From contig JAPPNN010000029.1 in the NCBI GenBank assembly GCA_028873815.1, forward strand, positions 1 to 64,000: 64,000 nt of DNA. Reading direction: 5' to 3'. The notes under the pieces are model-generated. The model was not told the origin of the DNA and made no database searches. It worked only from the letters and a program-made list of their open reading frames with translations. Made by a program: the position numbers and the translations under genes. The stretch's first letter is position 1. Every line of letters starts with the position of its first letter. Shown here piece after piece: positions 31,801 to 40,494 of the stretch. The DNA is from Gemmatimonadota bacterium. Lineage in GTDB: Bacteria; Gemmatimonadota; Gemmatimonadetes; Longimicrobiales; Gaopeijiaceae.

Positions 31801-32190
31801 ATTGCTCTGGCCGCCGCGGTCCGAAATGAAGGCGATCGTGGCGCCGTCGGGGGAGAGGCGAGGATGGTAGTTGACCGCGATGCCGCTGTTCTGTGTCAGC
31901 GCAACCGCCTCGCCGCCGGTGGCCGGCACCCGGTAGACATGGCCCAGCAGGTCGAAGACGACCCACTCGCCGTTCGGCGCGAGGTCGACCGACATCCAGG
32001 TGCCTTCGCTTGTTGTGAAATCGATCTCGAGCGTCTCGCCGCGGGGGGCGGTGACGTCCCAGGCCTGCGTGTCGGCTGCCTGCGCGTGAAGGAGGTGGCC
32101 GGCACCGGTCGGGACGGCCATCCACAGGGCGGTCATGGAGACGTGGCGGAAATGCCTGGGAATCGGGGAAACATGGAATTGCCGGCGCAT
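28801..32190 (-). CDS. Secreted TolB-like propeller fused to amidohydrolase
   Basis: The 1129-aa product starts at ATG 32190 behind GGAGG. A signal peptide (about 1-38) leads to TolB/WD40-like propeller repeats (many SPDG motifs, for example HPRLSPDGATIAF) to about residue 680. A metal-dependent amidohydrolase follows, with the HAHHH metal-site loop (IPGLIDMHAHHHRD), later His and Asp ligands and ADFVVLNSNP near the end. Such fusions are common in Gemmatimonadota and probably process imported peptides or amides. The open frame continues far upstream only as antisense of the TonB receptor. Confidence 0.9.
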   Translation of the reverse strand: MRRQFHVSPIPRHFRHVSMTALWMAVPTGAGHLLHAQAADTQAWDVTAPRGETLEIDFTTSEGTWMSVDLAPNGEWVVFDLLGHVYRVPATGGEAVALTQNSGIAVNYHPRLSPDGATIAFISDRGGQSNLWLMDADGSNPRPVFEDQSLRAWEPAWSPDGRFLVVRRSSTQRGAGGAGLWMYSRDGGEGVELVGSDYPAAAWPAFSPDGGSLYFQVRTAPPGLWSGRSDIVHGYKQIRRLDLETGRVDEVTTGQVVQQGQTSSGGGIAPEPSPDGRWLAFARRIPDGTISHKGLRFGPRTALWLRDLETGAERVLMDPIEVDMAEGMKVSRDLPGYAWSRDSRSIVIPAGGKIRRVDVESGEVTTIAFTARVHRVISEMAGRPQEPLGTTFTVKFPRWTASSPDGSRLAFQATGRIWMMDLPDGTPERLTEDSFDHSEIAPAWSPDGRDIAFAGWEQNGRGHIWRVPATGGTPRQLTTREGEYMNTVWSSDGGEIVATRGAGATSRGRTVASNEYFEFVAVPADGGDTRTITKVARPYTGGRPMMPRRPPPQAWFGPDGRLFYAEALGPMGDDPAGTDIASIRMDGTDRRVHFTLPDADEAAVSPDGAWLAFQEGDNVYRMPFPYGGTGSNTVRIAKRDGQLPVTQVSLEGGIHPRWRDATTLEFVSGPRYHAHDVTTGETEEVPIRLELPRNIASGTVAFTGARIVTVEDDVVLENGTLVATDGRLTCIGACDTAGADQVFDATGKTIIPGLIDMHAHHHRDHLGIIPLRNWESAIYLAYGVTTTLDNSQWSANVFPAAELVESGRMIGPRVYSTGDPVYSGDGARQNEISSYELADQNVARLMSWGAVTIKEYLQPTRQQRQWVTEAARVRGLRVTSEGGDIEFNMGMIMDGHTAWEHPLSYAPLYSDVAKFFGQADAVYSPTFMVGGPGPWNEEYFYQEYEIWKDPKMQHWLPWRMLVPVTRRRMLRPETDYSFPLIARGMVDIIDEGGWGAIGAHGQLHGLGPHYEVWMVAAGSDEHTAIKVATIHGAHFLGLAHELGSLAEGKLADFVVLNSNPLEDIRATADIALVIKDGIVYDGDTLDEMWPRRRPFGDPYWVDQDALLSDDRPTDYWDRNRREGGGDGRR

Positions 32191-32400
32191 TGGGAACCTC
32201 CATTCGCGATACGGATACAACGGGATGCCGTGTTGGCGGCATATCGGTCCAGAATGCGCACGTCGACGAGACGGAGCAACAAATGGGGGCTGGGTGACAC
32301 TTTGTGCGGCTGGAATCGTATGTCGCGAGACGCGAGGGGCGCCGAGGCGACTATGCGGCGGCTTGGGCCCGCTCGGAAACACCCCAAGGAGACTACACGA

Positions 32401-35181
32401 ATGATCAGACGTGGATTGATAATGCTCGCCCTGTTGGCCGTGCCGACGACGGCTTTCGCGCAGGGCACGATCGAAGGAACCGTCCGCAGTGGAGACAGTG
32501 GGATCGGCCTCGGGAACGCCCGGGTCGAAATCCCCGCCCTCGGCCTGGTGGAATACACCGGAGCCACGGGTACCTTCTCGATTACCGGCGTGCCCGCCGG
32601 CACCCATACCCTCGAAGTCCGGCTTCTCGGGTACGGACTGCAGACCCAGCAGGTGACGATCGCCCCGGGGCAGTCCGTCTCCCTGGATATCGCACTCGGA
32701 ATCGCGGCGTTCGAGCTGAACGAACTGGTGGTGGTGGGGAGCCGCACGAGGCCCCGCACCGTAACCGAATCGATGGTGCCGGTCGACGTGATTCCGGTGT
32801 CCGAAATCTCGCGGCAGGCCGAGACCAACATCGACTTCCTGCTTCGCAACGTCGTTCCGTCGTACAACGTCAACATCCAGCCGATCAGCGATGCGGCCAC
32901 GATCACGCGGCCGGCCAACCTGCGCGGCCTCGCCTCCGACCACACGCTGGTGCTCATCAACGGCAAGCGCCGGCACCGGGGCGCGGTCATCATCTGGCTG
33001 GGCGCGGGGCTCTCGGACGGCGCCCAGGGACCCGACATCGGGGCCATCCCGGGGATCGCGCTGCGCCAGGTGGAGGTCCTGCGGGACGGCGCGTCGGCGC
33101 AGTACGGCTCGGACGCCATTGCGGGCGTGCTGAACTTCCAGTTGAAGAACGACCGCTCCGGCGGCTCGGTCCAGGTCAAGCAGGGCCGGCACTTCGACGG
33201 CGACGAGTTCCTCGATGGTTCGGACCGGAGCTGGGGCGGTCACGGCAACGCGGTCGCGGTGGCGGGCAACTTCGGGGTCCCGCTCGGCGAGTCCGGATTC
33301 GCCAACGTAAGCGTCGAGTACGGAAACCAGGAGCCGACGGACCGCGCCATCCAGCGGAACGACGCGGCCGGGCTCGTCGCGGCGGGCAACACGGCCGTGC
33401 GGACGCCGACCGCCCAAGTCTGGGGCTCCCCCAGGGTCTCGGACGACCTGAAGGTGTTCCTCAACACCGGCTACAACTTCGACGACGACGAGCAGGTCTA
33501 CGCATTCGGAAACATCGCATCGAAGCGGGTGGACGGCGGCTTCTTCTTCCGCAACCCGAACACCCGCGGCGGCGTCTTCTCGGGCGACGGCGGCGCCACG
33601 CTGCTGATCGGCGACGTGTTGCAGGCGAATGGCCTGGGATCGGCCAACTGCCCGGTCGTCGCAATCACCAACAATGTCCCCGATCCGGTCGCGCTCCAGC
33701 AGGTGTTCGACGACCCGAACTGCTTCTCGTTCCAGGAGATGTTCCCCGGAGGCTTCACGCCGCAGTTCGGCGGGGAGGTCTTCGACGCATCGATCGTCGG
33801 TGGAATCAGGGGCCGCACCGACAGCGGCATCAACTGGGATGCCAGCACGAGCTGGGGCCGGAACCTGGCCGACTTCTTCATCTACAACACGGTGAATGCC
33901 GCGCTCGGTCCCGAGACGCCGACCCACTTCGACCCCGGCCTCTACAACCAGGAGGAGATTAACCTCAACCTCGATCTCTCCTACCAGGTGAACGAAGTGG
34001 CCAACGTCGCGGCCGGATTCGAGCAGCGCGAGGAGCGCTTCGAGATAGGACAAGGCCAGGACGAATCCTGGCAGATCGGACCGTATGCGGCCCAGGGCTT
34101 CAGCTCCTCTTCCAACGGCTTCCCCGGCTTCAGCCCGCTGGCCGCCGGCGATTGGACCCGCAGCAATACCGCGTTCTACGCCGACCTCAACCTCGGCAGG
34201 GCGGACGACCCATGGGCCATAGGCGTCGCGGGCCGCTACGAGGACTTCTCCGACTTCGGCGGCAAGGCGACCGGAAAGGTCTCCTTCCGGTTCGAGGCCA
34301 CCGACCGGATCGCGTTTCGGGCGAACGCCAACACCGGTTTCCGCGCGCCCACACCCGGGCAGCAGAACGCTTTCAACGTCTCGACGGTCTTCGACACCGA
34401 GCTCGGCGACCTGGTCAACCGCGGCACCATTCCCTCCACCTCGGAGGTGGCCAGGACCCGTGGCGGCAGGCAGCTCGAGCCGGAGACCTCGGTCAGCCTG
34501 ACCGGCGGGGTCGTGTACGAGGCGGGCGCCTTCCGCTTGACGGCGGACTACTTCCGCATCTCGATCTCGGACCGCTTCGCCCAGACCAGGACCTTCAAGC
34601 TCACGCCCGCCGAGGTCGCGCAGCTGGTGTCGGAGGGCGTGACAAGTGCCGCGAACCTCGCGGAGTTCCGCTTCTTCACCAATGACTTCGCGACCCTGAC
34701 CCAGGGCATCGACCTGGTGGCGAACTACTCGCCCGGCGAGGCGACCAACGTGAGCCTGCTCTTCAACTACACCGGCACCGAGGTCACCGAGCGCAATCCG
34801 GAAGTCGTGAACGACGCGCGCGTGGACCAGCTCGAGCGGGCTTTGCCGCGCTATCGCAGCGTGCTCAGTCTTTCGCGGCGGGTCGGCAGCGCGAGCACCC
34901 TGCTTCGCGGGACGTACTACGACGGCTTCTACGACTCCGAGCTCAGCGACCCGGACCTGCGATACGGTGCGCGGGTCCTCTTCGACGCCGAAGTCTCGTT
35001 GCCGGTGGCGGACAACGCCGCGATCGCCTTCGGCGCCAACAACCTGTTCAACACCTACCCGGACGAGAATCCCGCCGCGTCCGGCCTCGGTGCGCTCTAT
35101 CCCGAGAGCGCTCCCTACGGCTTCAACGGCGGCTACTACTACGTGCGCCTGAGCTACGACTGGCTGTGGGCGACTCGGTGA
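32401..35181 (+). CDS. TonB-dependent outer-membrane receptor
   Basis: The 926-aa product begins at ATG 32401 after AAGGAG. It has a signal peptide (to AFAQ), a CarboxypepD_reg-like Ig domain (about 22-95), a plug domain (about 115-235: ISRQAETNIDFLLRNVVPSYN, RDGASAQYGSDAIAGVLNF) and a 22-strand-type barrel. It imports a substrate across the outer membrane using TonB energy; the substrate is not known. It is divergent from the amidohydrolase, with 210 bases between them, so the pair may be coregulated. It ends directly against the cyclase gene. Confidence 0.93.
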   Translation: MIRRGLIMLALLAVPTTAFAQGTIEGTVRSGDSGIGLGNARVEIPALGLVEYTGATGTFSITGVPAGTHTLEVRLLGYGLQTQQVTIAPGQSVSLDIALGIAAFELNELVVVGSRTRPRTVTESMVPVDVIPVSEISRQAETNIDFLLRNVVPSYNVNIQPISDAATITRPANLRGLASDHTLVLINGKRRHRGAVIIWLGAGLSDGAQGPDIGAIPGIALRQVEVLRDGASAQYGSDAIAGVLNFQLKNDRSGGSVQVKQGRHFDGDEFLDGSDRSWGGHGNAVAVAGNFGVPLGESGFANVSVEYGNQEPTDRAIQRNDAAGLVAAGNTAVRTPTAQVWGSPRVSDDLKVFLNTGYNFDDDEQVYAFGNIASKRVDGGFFFRNPNTRGGVFSGDGGATLLIGDVLQANGLGSANCPVVAITNNVPDPVALQQVFDDPNCFSFQEMFPGGFTPQFGGEVFDASIVGGIRGRTDSGINWDASTSWGRNLADFFIYNTVNAALGPETPTHFDPGLYNQEEINLNLDLSYQVNEVANVAAGFEQREERFEIGQGQDESWQIGPYAAQGFSSSSNGFPGFSPLAAGDWTRSNTAFYADLNLGRADDPWAIGVAGRYEDFSDFGGKATGKVSFRFEATDRIAFRANANTGFRAPTPGQQNAFNVSTVFDTELGDLVNRGTIPSTSEVARTRGGRQLEPETSVSLTGGVVYEAGAFRLTADYFRISISDRFAQTRTFKLTPAEVAQLVSEGVTSAANLAEFRFFTNDFATLTQGIDLVANYSPGEATNVSLLFNYTGTEVTERNPEVVNDARVDQLERALPRYRSVLSLSRRVGSASTLLRGTYYDGFYDSELSDPDLRYGARVLFDAEVSLPVADNAAIAFGANNLFNTYPDENPAASGLGALYPESAPYGFNGGYYYVRLSYDWLWATR

Positions 35182-36033
35182 TCACCCCGGCACCCACCCC
35201 ACAATCCTCAGCGGCCCGCCGCTGCCGCCCTCGATCTTCATCGGGAGCGCGACGATCCCGGCGCCGGTGGGCGGCAGCCGGTCCAGGTTGGTGAGGTTCT
35301 CGAACCCCACGATGTTGGCGCTGTAGAGGATCACATGGGAGCGGAAGTCGCTGGACTGGCCGTAGTCGATGCTGGGCGTGTCGATCCCGATCGCGCCGAT
35401 GCTGCGGTTGTCGACGAGCCACTGCGCGGCCTCGGTGCCGATGCCCGGGAAGTGCAGCTCGGGTACGGCATCGGGGCCGGTCAGGTCGGTGCCCAGGTAG
35501 GCGGTGCGGTCGCTCCAGCGTGACGACCATCCCGTGCGGATGAGCAGTGCCGTACCGTCGGCGATCGGGCCGTGCTCGGCCTCCCACGCGGTGAGGTCAT
35601 CGACGGACAGGAGGTAGTCCGGGTCGGCGTCGGCCCCTGCCGTGACGTCGACCACCGAGGCGGTCGTGATCAGGCAGGACAGCGGAATCTCGTGGGCGGC
35701 CTGGCGGCCCTCCGCAAAGTGGATCGGTGCGTCCAGGTGCGTGCCGCCGTGCTCGGCCGACGCGAACGAGTAGGAGGCGTAGAAGTAGCCGCCTTCGGTG
35801 TGGCCGTACGCCAGTTCGTTGAGCTGGAAGCCGAGCGTGTCGGTGGGCCAGTAGATCGTGGACGGCCCGAAGGCGTGGCCGAGGTCGATCCACTCGCCGG
35901 CGGTGCCGTCGAAGAGGCCCGTGTGGTCAGGGGAGCCGGAACCGCCGGCCGGGGCCTCTTGCAGGCACCCCGCGGCCACAAGGATGCCGGTCAGTGCGGC
36001 GAGCGTGGCCGCCGCCGGATTCGTCGTCCTCAT
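35182..36033 (-). CDS. Cyclase-family lipoprotein (kynurenine formamidase-like)
   Basis: ATG 36033 follows AAGGAGG at six bases. The 283-aa product has a lipobox AAGC and the cyclase-family metal motif HGGTHLDAPIHF. The fold is that of bacterial kynurenine formamidases, which hydrolyse amides or lactones; the substrate here is unknown. Lipidation suggests an envelope location. Its stop codon abuts the TonB receptor stop (tail to tail, zero spacing). It lies after the PQQ dehydrogenase on the same strand. Confidence 0.85.
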   Translation of the reverse strand: MRTTNPAAATLAALTGILVAAGCLQEAPAGGSGSPDHTGLFDGTAGEWIDLGHAFGPSTIYWPTDTLGFQLNELAYGHTEGGYFYASYSFASAEHGGTHLDAPIHFAEGRQAAHEIPLSCLITTASVVDVTAGADADPDYLLSVDDLTAWEAEHGPIADGTALLIRTGWSSRWSDRTAYLGTDLTGPDAVPELHFPGIGTEAAQWLVDNRSIGAIGIDTPSIDYGQSSDFRSHVILYSANIVGFENLTNLDRLPPTGAGIVALPMKIEGGSGGPLRIVGWVPG

Positions 36034-36103
36034 TTCCATCCTCCTTCTGTCCTTCTGGTCCTGATTCGCCCGGACGGCGGGGCGTTGCGCGACCGGTCCG
36101 CCG

Positions 36104-38089
36104 CTACTCCGGCAGGCGCAGCGCCACCAGCGAGCCCGGGAGCCCGCGGCGGTTGATCGCCATCACCAAGTACTGCACGCCCTCGTGCATGTAGGTCATC
36201 GGGGCCGTGACGGTGGAGCCGGGGATCTCGACGGCCCCCAGTTCCTCGCCGGTCATCTTGTCGACCGCGCGGAAAACGGGCGCGGCGCCCCGGCCTTCGG
36301 CGTACATGAGCAGGGTGCTGGTCACGAGCTTGGTGGCGTGCGAGCGCGCGCCGGTGTTGCCGATGTCCACGCCCTCCAGCAGCGGGTGATTGAGGATCGC
36401 GTCGGGGGTGTGGCCGTTGGGGATCTGCCAGACGTGGTCCCCGGTGTTGAGGTCGATCGCGGTGATGGTGCCGTACGGGGGCTTGAAGATCGGCAGTCCC
36501 CGGGGACCCCGGACACCGCCCGGTCCGATGCTCACCCAGTCGACGTTGGAGTCGGGGTCCACGTCCTTGCCCGGCTGGAGACGAGGGGCGCTGCAGCCGC
36601 GGGTCGAGGCGACATAGAGGATTGCCGTCTCGGGGTCCACCGCCGAGCCGCCCGGGATGTTGGCACCGCCGTTGGCGCCGGGACAGTGAATCGCGGCCTG
36701 CGTGCCGTCGGGGGCGCCTTCGACCGAGGGGGGATTGAAGAGCGGGCCCAGGCGGAAGTCCTTCACGATGTCGAGCGCCATCGCGCGGAGTTCCGGCGTG
36801 AAGTCGATCAGGTCGTCCTCGGTGATGCCCTGCATCTCGTAGGGTGCGGGGCGCGTGACGAAGGGCTGCGTCGGCGACAGCTGCTCGCCCGGCACGTCGG
36901 ACTGCGGGACGGGGCGCTCCTCGATCGGCCAGACGGGCTCGCCGGTCTCGCGGTCGAGCACGTAGGCCCAGCCCTGCTTGGTGGTCTGTACGATCGCCTT
37001 GATGGCGCGCCCGTCGACGTTGATGTCCACGAGGTTGGGCGCGGTGGGGTTGTCGTAGTTCCAGACGTCGTGGTGCACGGTCTGGAAGTGCCAGCGGCGC
37101 TCGCCCGTCTGCACGTCGAGGGCGAGGATGGAGGTGGCGAAGAGATTGTCCCCGGGGTGGAAGCCGCCGAAGTAGTCGATCGTGGGCGGGTCGGTGACGA
37201 CGTAGACGAGGCCCAGCTCGGCGTCCGCGGAGAGGGGTGCCCACGCGGACACGTTGCCGGTCCACTTCCAGGCATCGTTCTCCCAGGTGTCGTTGCCGAA
37301 CTCGCCCTCCTGCGGGATCACGTTGAAGGTCCACATGTGCTCGCCGGTCGCCGCGTCGTATGCCAGCACGTTGCCGGGCACGTTCTCCTTCCGGGTCTGG
37401 AAGTAGCCCTGCTCGTGCGAGTTGCCGACCACGACCACGCCGTTGACGACGATCGGGGGGGACGAGTTGGTGATGTAGCCGACCTCGGGGGGGAGGCCGG
37501 CGTCCCGGTCGTGCTTCCAGTGGCCGAGGTTGGCCAGGAGGTCGACGGTACCGCGCTTGCCGAAGGACTCGATGGGATGTCCGGTGTCGGGGTCCAGCGC
37601 GTGCATGAAGAAGGCGGGGGTGACCAGGTAGATCATGCCGCGGCCGTCCACCTCGGCGTAGGCGACCCCCTTACCGTAGTCCTTCCGCATCGAGTCCTCC
37701 CACCGCTTGGTGTGGGGCTCGCGGAAGGTCCACAGGGTCTCGCCGGTGGCGGGATCGATGGCGACGGCGGTGCGGCGGGTGCCGGCCACCGAATACAGCG
37801 TCCCGTTCACGTAGATGGGGGTCGCGCGCAGGTATTGCGTAGGGCTGGGGCTGAAGTTGTCGCCCCGCCACGTCCACGCCACTTCGAGGTCGTTGAAGTT
37901 GGAGGCGTCGATCTGGTCGAGGGGGGAGTAGCGCGAGCTGGCCGCGTCGGCGCCCCAGTAGCGCCACTCGCCGTCCTGGGCGGAGGCGGTGGGCGGGGCG
38001 GCAAGGGACAGGGTGGTGAGCGTGAGGGCTGCGAGGGTGAGGGCGGCGCCGAGCGAGCGGCCCGCCGAGGGCCGAATGGTCGGATTCAC
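36104..38089 (-). CDS. Periplasmic PQQ-dependent dehydrogenase
   Basis: The 661-aa product starts at GTG 38089, five bases after GGAGG. A signal peptide ends in TASAQ. The body is an 8-bladed quinoprotein propeller with repeats such as AIDPATGETLWTF and ALDVQTGERRWHFQTVHHDVWNYD. It resembles membrane-type quinoprotein glucose/alcohol dehydrogenases without the membrane part. There is no CxxCH heme motif, so an external electron acceptor is needed. The substrate cannot be told. It probably shares a transcript with the cyclase gene. Confidence 0.9.
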   Translation of the reverse strand: MNPTIRPSAGRSLGAALTLAALTLTTLSLAAPPTASAQDGEWRYWGADAASSRYSPLDQIDASNFNDLEVAWTWRGDNFSPSPTQYLRATPIYVNGTLYSVAGTRRTAVAIDPATGETLWTFREPHTKRWEDSMRKDYGKGVAYAEVDGRGMIYLVTPAFFMHALDPDTGHPIESFGKRGTVDLLANLGHWKHDRDAGLPPEVGYITNSSPPIVVNGVVVVGNSHEQGYFQTRKENVPGNVLAYDAATGEHMWTFNVIPQEGEFGNDTWENDAWKWTGNVSAWAPLSADAELGLVYVVTDPPTIDYFGGFHPGDNLFATSILALDVQTGERRWHFQTVHHDVWNYDNPTAPNLVDINVDGRAIKAIVQTTKQGWAYVLDRETGEPVWPIEERPVPQSDVPGEQLSPTQPFVTRPAPYEMQGITEDDLIDFTPELRAMALDIVKDFRLGPLFNPPSVEGAPDGTQAAIHCPGANGGANIPGGSAVDPETAILYVASTRGCSAPRLQPGKDVDPDSNVDWVSIGPGGVRGPRGLPIFKPPYGTITAIDLNTGDHVWQIPNGHTPDAILNHPLLEGVDIGNTGARSHATKLVTSTLLMYAEGRGAAPVFRAVDKMTGEELGAVEIPGSTVTAPMTYMHEGVQYLVMAINRRGLPGSLVALRLPE

Positions 38090-38239
38090 ATGTGCCTCCG
38101 GATGGGTCTGGTGTCGTTGAAGCCGCTTGAGAATATGGCGGACCCCGCCGGGGGGCCAGTGGGGCGGAGGCGCGGTGTCGGAGTCACGGCGCGGAGCCCC
38201 GGCGTTGGGGGTCACGGCGATGGAGCCGTGGCGGCCGAG

Positions 38240-39193
38240 TCAGGGCCGTGGCAGCTCCCCGTTCAGTTCCATGTACACGCGGCCGATGGCCGTCGGCGCC
38301 TGGCTGGCGTGGAGCGACCAGCCTTCCAGGGCTCCGAAGTCGGCCTCCGCGACCGCTTCTTCCAGCGTGAGCCCGGCGGCGTGGAGGCGGGTAGCCTCGG
38401 CGATGACCTGGACGACGGCCTGCCGGTAGGTCTCGAGCTCCTCGGCGAGGACCGCGGGCGGGTCCACGAATCCGTGCCCCGGCACGTAAGTGGTCACATC
38501 GAGTGCCTGCGCAGCCTCGATCATCGCCACCCACTCGGACGGGTAGGCCGACCGCATCGCCGGGAAGATCCGGTTCAGGTAGGCCTCGCTCATGAAGAGG
38601 AGCTGGATCTCGCGACCGCCGAGCTGGAGCGTCTCGCGGGTTTCGACCAGGTGCGTGGGCACGACGACGGGGGGCGCGTCGGCGGGACGGCCGGGGTTGT
38701 CGGCGGCCGCCAACAGCACCGCCTGCGATGTGGGGTGGGCGTAGAAGCGGGCGTCGGCGGGGAACTCGGAGTTGCCCGCCGTGTGGTCTCCGTGGTCGGA
38801 GCAGACAATGACATGCGTGATGGGCCGGTCGGTGATCCCCGCGATGGTCTCGACCAGGCGCCGCGTCTCTTCCGGGCTGCCCTGGCCGTCGGCGACGAGG
38901 ACGCCTTCGTCGGTCACAACGAACATGCTGACCGTAGTGAAGCGCTCGTCGCCCGCGGAGCGCAGCTGCTCGTAGGAATACACGCCGGGCGCGAGTTCCT
39001 GGACGCGCGAGAAGTCGTCGTCGGTGTAGCCGCGGGTGTAGGGGTCCGCTGTGCGGAGGACGTCGTCGGCCGTTGCGGGGGTGGTGGTGGCGCCGGGCGC
39101 GTCGTCGGGCGTGGGGGCGCAGGAGAGGGCCAGGAGCGTGATCGGCGCCAGGACGGCGAGAGGGGAACGGCCTTTTGCGGGTGCGGCGTTCAT
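38240..39193 (-). CDS. Metallo-beta-lactamase-fold lipoprotein, degenerate active site
   Basis: The 317-aa product starts at ATG 39193, with lipobox LSC. It has the MBL fold, but the metal motif reads CSDHGDH, so the first His of HxHxDH is Ser. The HTxGD region, present in the MBL at 44488 as AHTDGD, is absent: the chain passes directly from GREIQLL to FMSEAYLNRIF, a loss of about 20 residues. The last His (VPGHG) remains. The enzyme may be inactive or bind one metal. It is divergent from the selenoprotein gene. Confidence 0.8.
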   Translation of the reverse strand: MNAAPAKGRSPLAVLAPITLLALSCAPTPDDAPGATTTPATADDVLRTADPYTRGYTDDDFSRVQELAPGVYSYEQLRSAGDERFTTVSMFVVTDEGVLVADGQGSPEETRRLVETIAGITDRPITHVIVCSDHGDHTAGNSEFPADARFYAHPTSQAVLLAAADNPGRPADAPPVVVPTHLVETRETLQLGGREIQLLFMSEAYLNRIFPAMRSAYPSEWVAMIEAAQALDVTTYVPGHGFVDPPAVLAEELETYRQAVVQVIAEATRLHAAGLTLEEAVAEADFGALEGWSLHASQAPTAIGRVYMELNGELPRP

Positions 39194-39326
39194 GGGCGAG
39201 ACTCCTGAACGGGCGATGCCTTGTCGTGTGCGGCAAAGGTCGCCATCGGAGCCCGCCCGCGCTACAATGTTGCCCGGCGAGCCCGCGCCCGGCGGGCGCA
39301 CCAGGGAACGAGAACGGAGAGACCGA

Positions 39327-39914
39327 ATGATTCGCAAATTGCTGGTGGCGGCCGGACTGGCTGCCGTGCTGGGCCTGGGCGCGCCGGATGGTGCGATGGC
39401 CCAGGAGGCGGGCGACGGCCTTATCGAGGTCGGTGCGATGGCGCCCGACTTCGAACTGACCGGAGCGACCCGTCACGGAGTTCTGCAAGACGGGGTCCGC
39501 CTGAGCGACTACCGTGGCGAGACGGTGGTCCTGGCGTTCTTCTTCAGAGTAAGGACGCGTGGCTGAACGGTTCAAATGAGAGCGTACCGTGATCAGTACG
39601 CAGAACTGTTCAACGAAGGCCGCAACGTGGTGCTCATGGCGATCTCCAACGATTCGGCGGAGGAGGGCGCTTCCTGGCTGAAGGACGAGGACTTCCCCTA
39701 CCTCTTCGGCAGCGATCCCGACGGCGACGCCTTCACGGCGTTCGGCGGGTCGCTCAGGGACAACGGGATGGTCGGGAGCCGTGCCGTGATCGTGGTCGGG
39801 CCCGACGGCCGGGTGGCGAAGGTGATCCCGCAGTTCAACCAGGTCGATCCGGCTGCATACGATGAACTGGCCGCCGTGATCGACGAGGTGACGCCGGAGC
39901 CGGAGGAAGGGTAG
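39327..39914 (+). CDS. Exported selenocysteine peroxiredoxin (in-frame TGA = Sec80)
   Basis: ATG 39327 follows GGAGAG. Read through the TGA at 39564-39566, the product is 195 aa: signal peptide to AMAQ, then an AhpC/TSA peroxiredoxin. The TGA falls exactly at the peroxidatic Cys (TRG-U-TVQMRAYRDQY; the T-x-x-C context is kept) and the frame continues to a normal end (VDPAAYDELAAVIDEV). A 6-bp hairpin starts 15 bases after the TGA (39582-39601). A nonsense mutation at just this codon is less likely, especially as a second such gene lies at 48540. It would reduce peroxides in the periplasm. Confidence 0.82.
39582..39601 (+). promoter_or_regulatory. Candidate bacterial SECIS hairpin, first selenoprotein
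   Basis: GCGTAC (39582-39587) pairs perfectly with GTACGC (39596-39601) around the loop CGTGATCA. The loop starts 21 bases after the TGA and has G as its second base followed by U, as in bacterial SECIS elements recognised by SelB. The geometry equals that of the hairpin at 48825-48839. Confidence 0.7.
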
Positions 39915-39922
39915 GGTCGGGG

Positions 39923-40477
39923 TTAGCCGGCGCCCAGCATCGACTCCACCGAGCCCACCAGGTCCTGCCCCGGACCCACACCCGTGGAGACGATGCGCCC
40001 GTCACCGTCCACCAGCACGACGATCGCCGTCGTGAGCGCCTGGTAGGCTCTCACCGCCTCGCCGCTGGCGTCATACACGAAGGCGTAGCCGGGTTCGTGC
40101 CTGTCGACATGTCGCCGTATGCGCCTGGGCGACTGGTTCACCGCGACCGCGACGGCCACCACGGTGATGCGGTCGGAGAACCGTGCCTGGATCTCGTCGA
40201 TCTGGGGTTGCAGCGCCTCGCATTGCTCGCACCACGACGCCCAGAACTCGATGAGGGCGGGGCCGCTGCCCACCAGATCGAGCAGCGACACGGCGTTGCC
40301 GTCCAGGTCCTGCACCTGGGCGTCCGGCGCCGGGGTGCCCGGCGGAAGGCCCAGTCCGGCGTCCTGGGCGGCCGCCGCACGGGGGCCGGCCGCGGCGAGT
40401 GCGATCGCCGTGAAAAGAATCGCGGTGATTTGCGCCCACCGGGACGCGCACGTGCTGCCGGAGGCCATCCTCTCCAT
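39923..40477 (-). CDS. TlpA-type periplasmic thioredoxin
   Basis: The 184-aa product starts at ATG 40477. A signal peptide ends in AAAAQ and a thioredoxin fold follows, with the active site WASWCEQC and the cis-Pro region replaced by TTAIVVLVDGDG. It reduces or shuffles disulfides outside the cytoplasm. The gene follows the CcdA-like electron-transfer protein by 17 bases, so the pair probably works together (CcdA passes electrons to TlpA). It converges on the selenoprotein peroxiredoxin, eight bases apart, which it might reduce. Confidence 0.88.
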   Translation of the reverse strand: MERMASGSTCASRWAQITAILFTAIALAAAGPRAAAAQDAGLGLPPGTPAPDAQVQDLDGNAVSLLDLVGSGPALIEFWASWCEQCEALQPQIDEIQARFSDRITVVAVAVAVNQSPRRIRRHVDRHEPGYAFVYDASGEAVRAYQALTTAIVVLVDGDGRIVSTGVGPGQDLVGSVESMLGAG

Positions 40478-40494
40478 GCTCACTGGTTCGCTCC

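Noticed and set aside
32191-34053. Upstream extension of the amidohydrolase frame by about 620 codons
   Set aside because: It is antisense to the TonB receptor. The signal peptide and GGAGG at 32190 define the true start.
36185-39208. Plus-strand frame of about 1000 codons
   Set aside because: It is antisense to the PQQ dehydrogenase and MBL genes, with no start site or domain.
39564-39566. TGA as a simple nonsense mutation splitting the peroxiredoxin
   Set aside because: It falls exactly on the catalytic Cys, the downstream frame is fully preserved, a hairpin follows, and a second gene shows the same arrangement. It remains possible if no Sec machinery exists.
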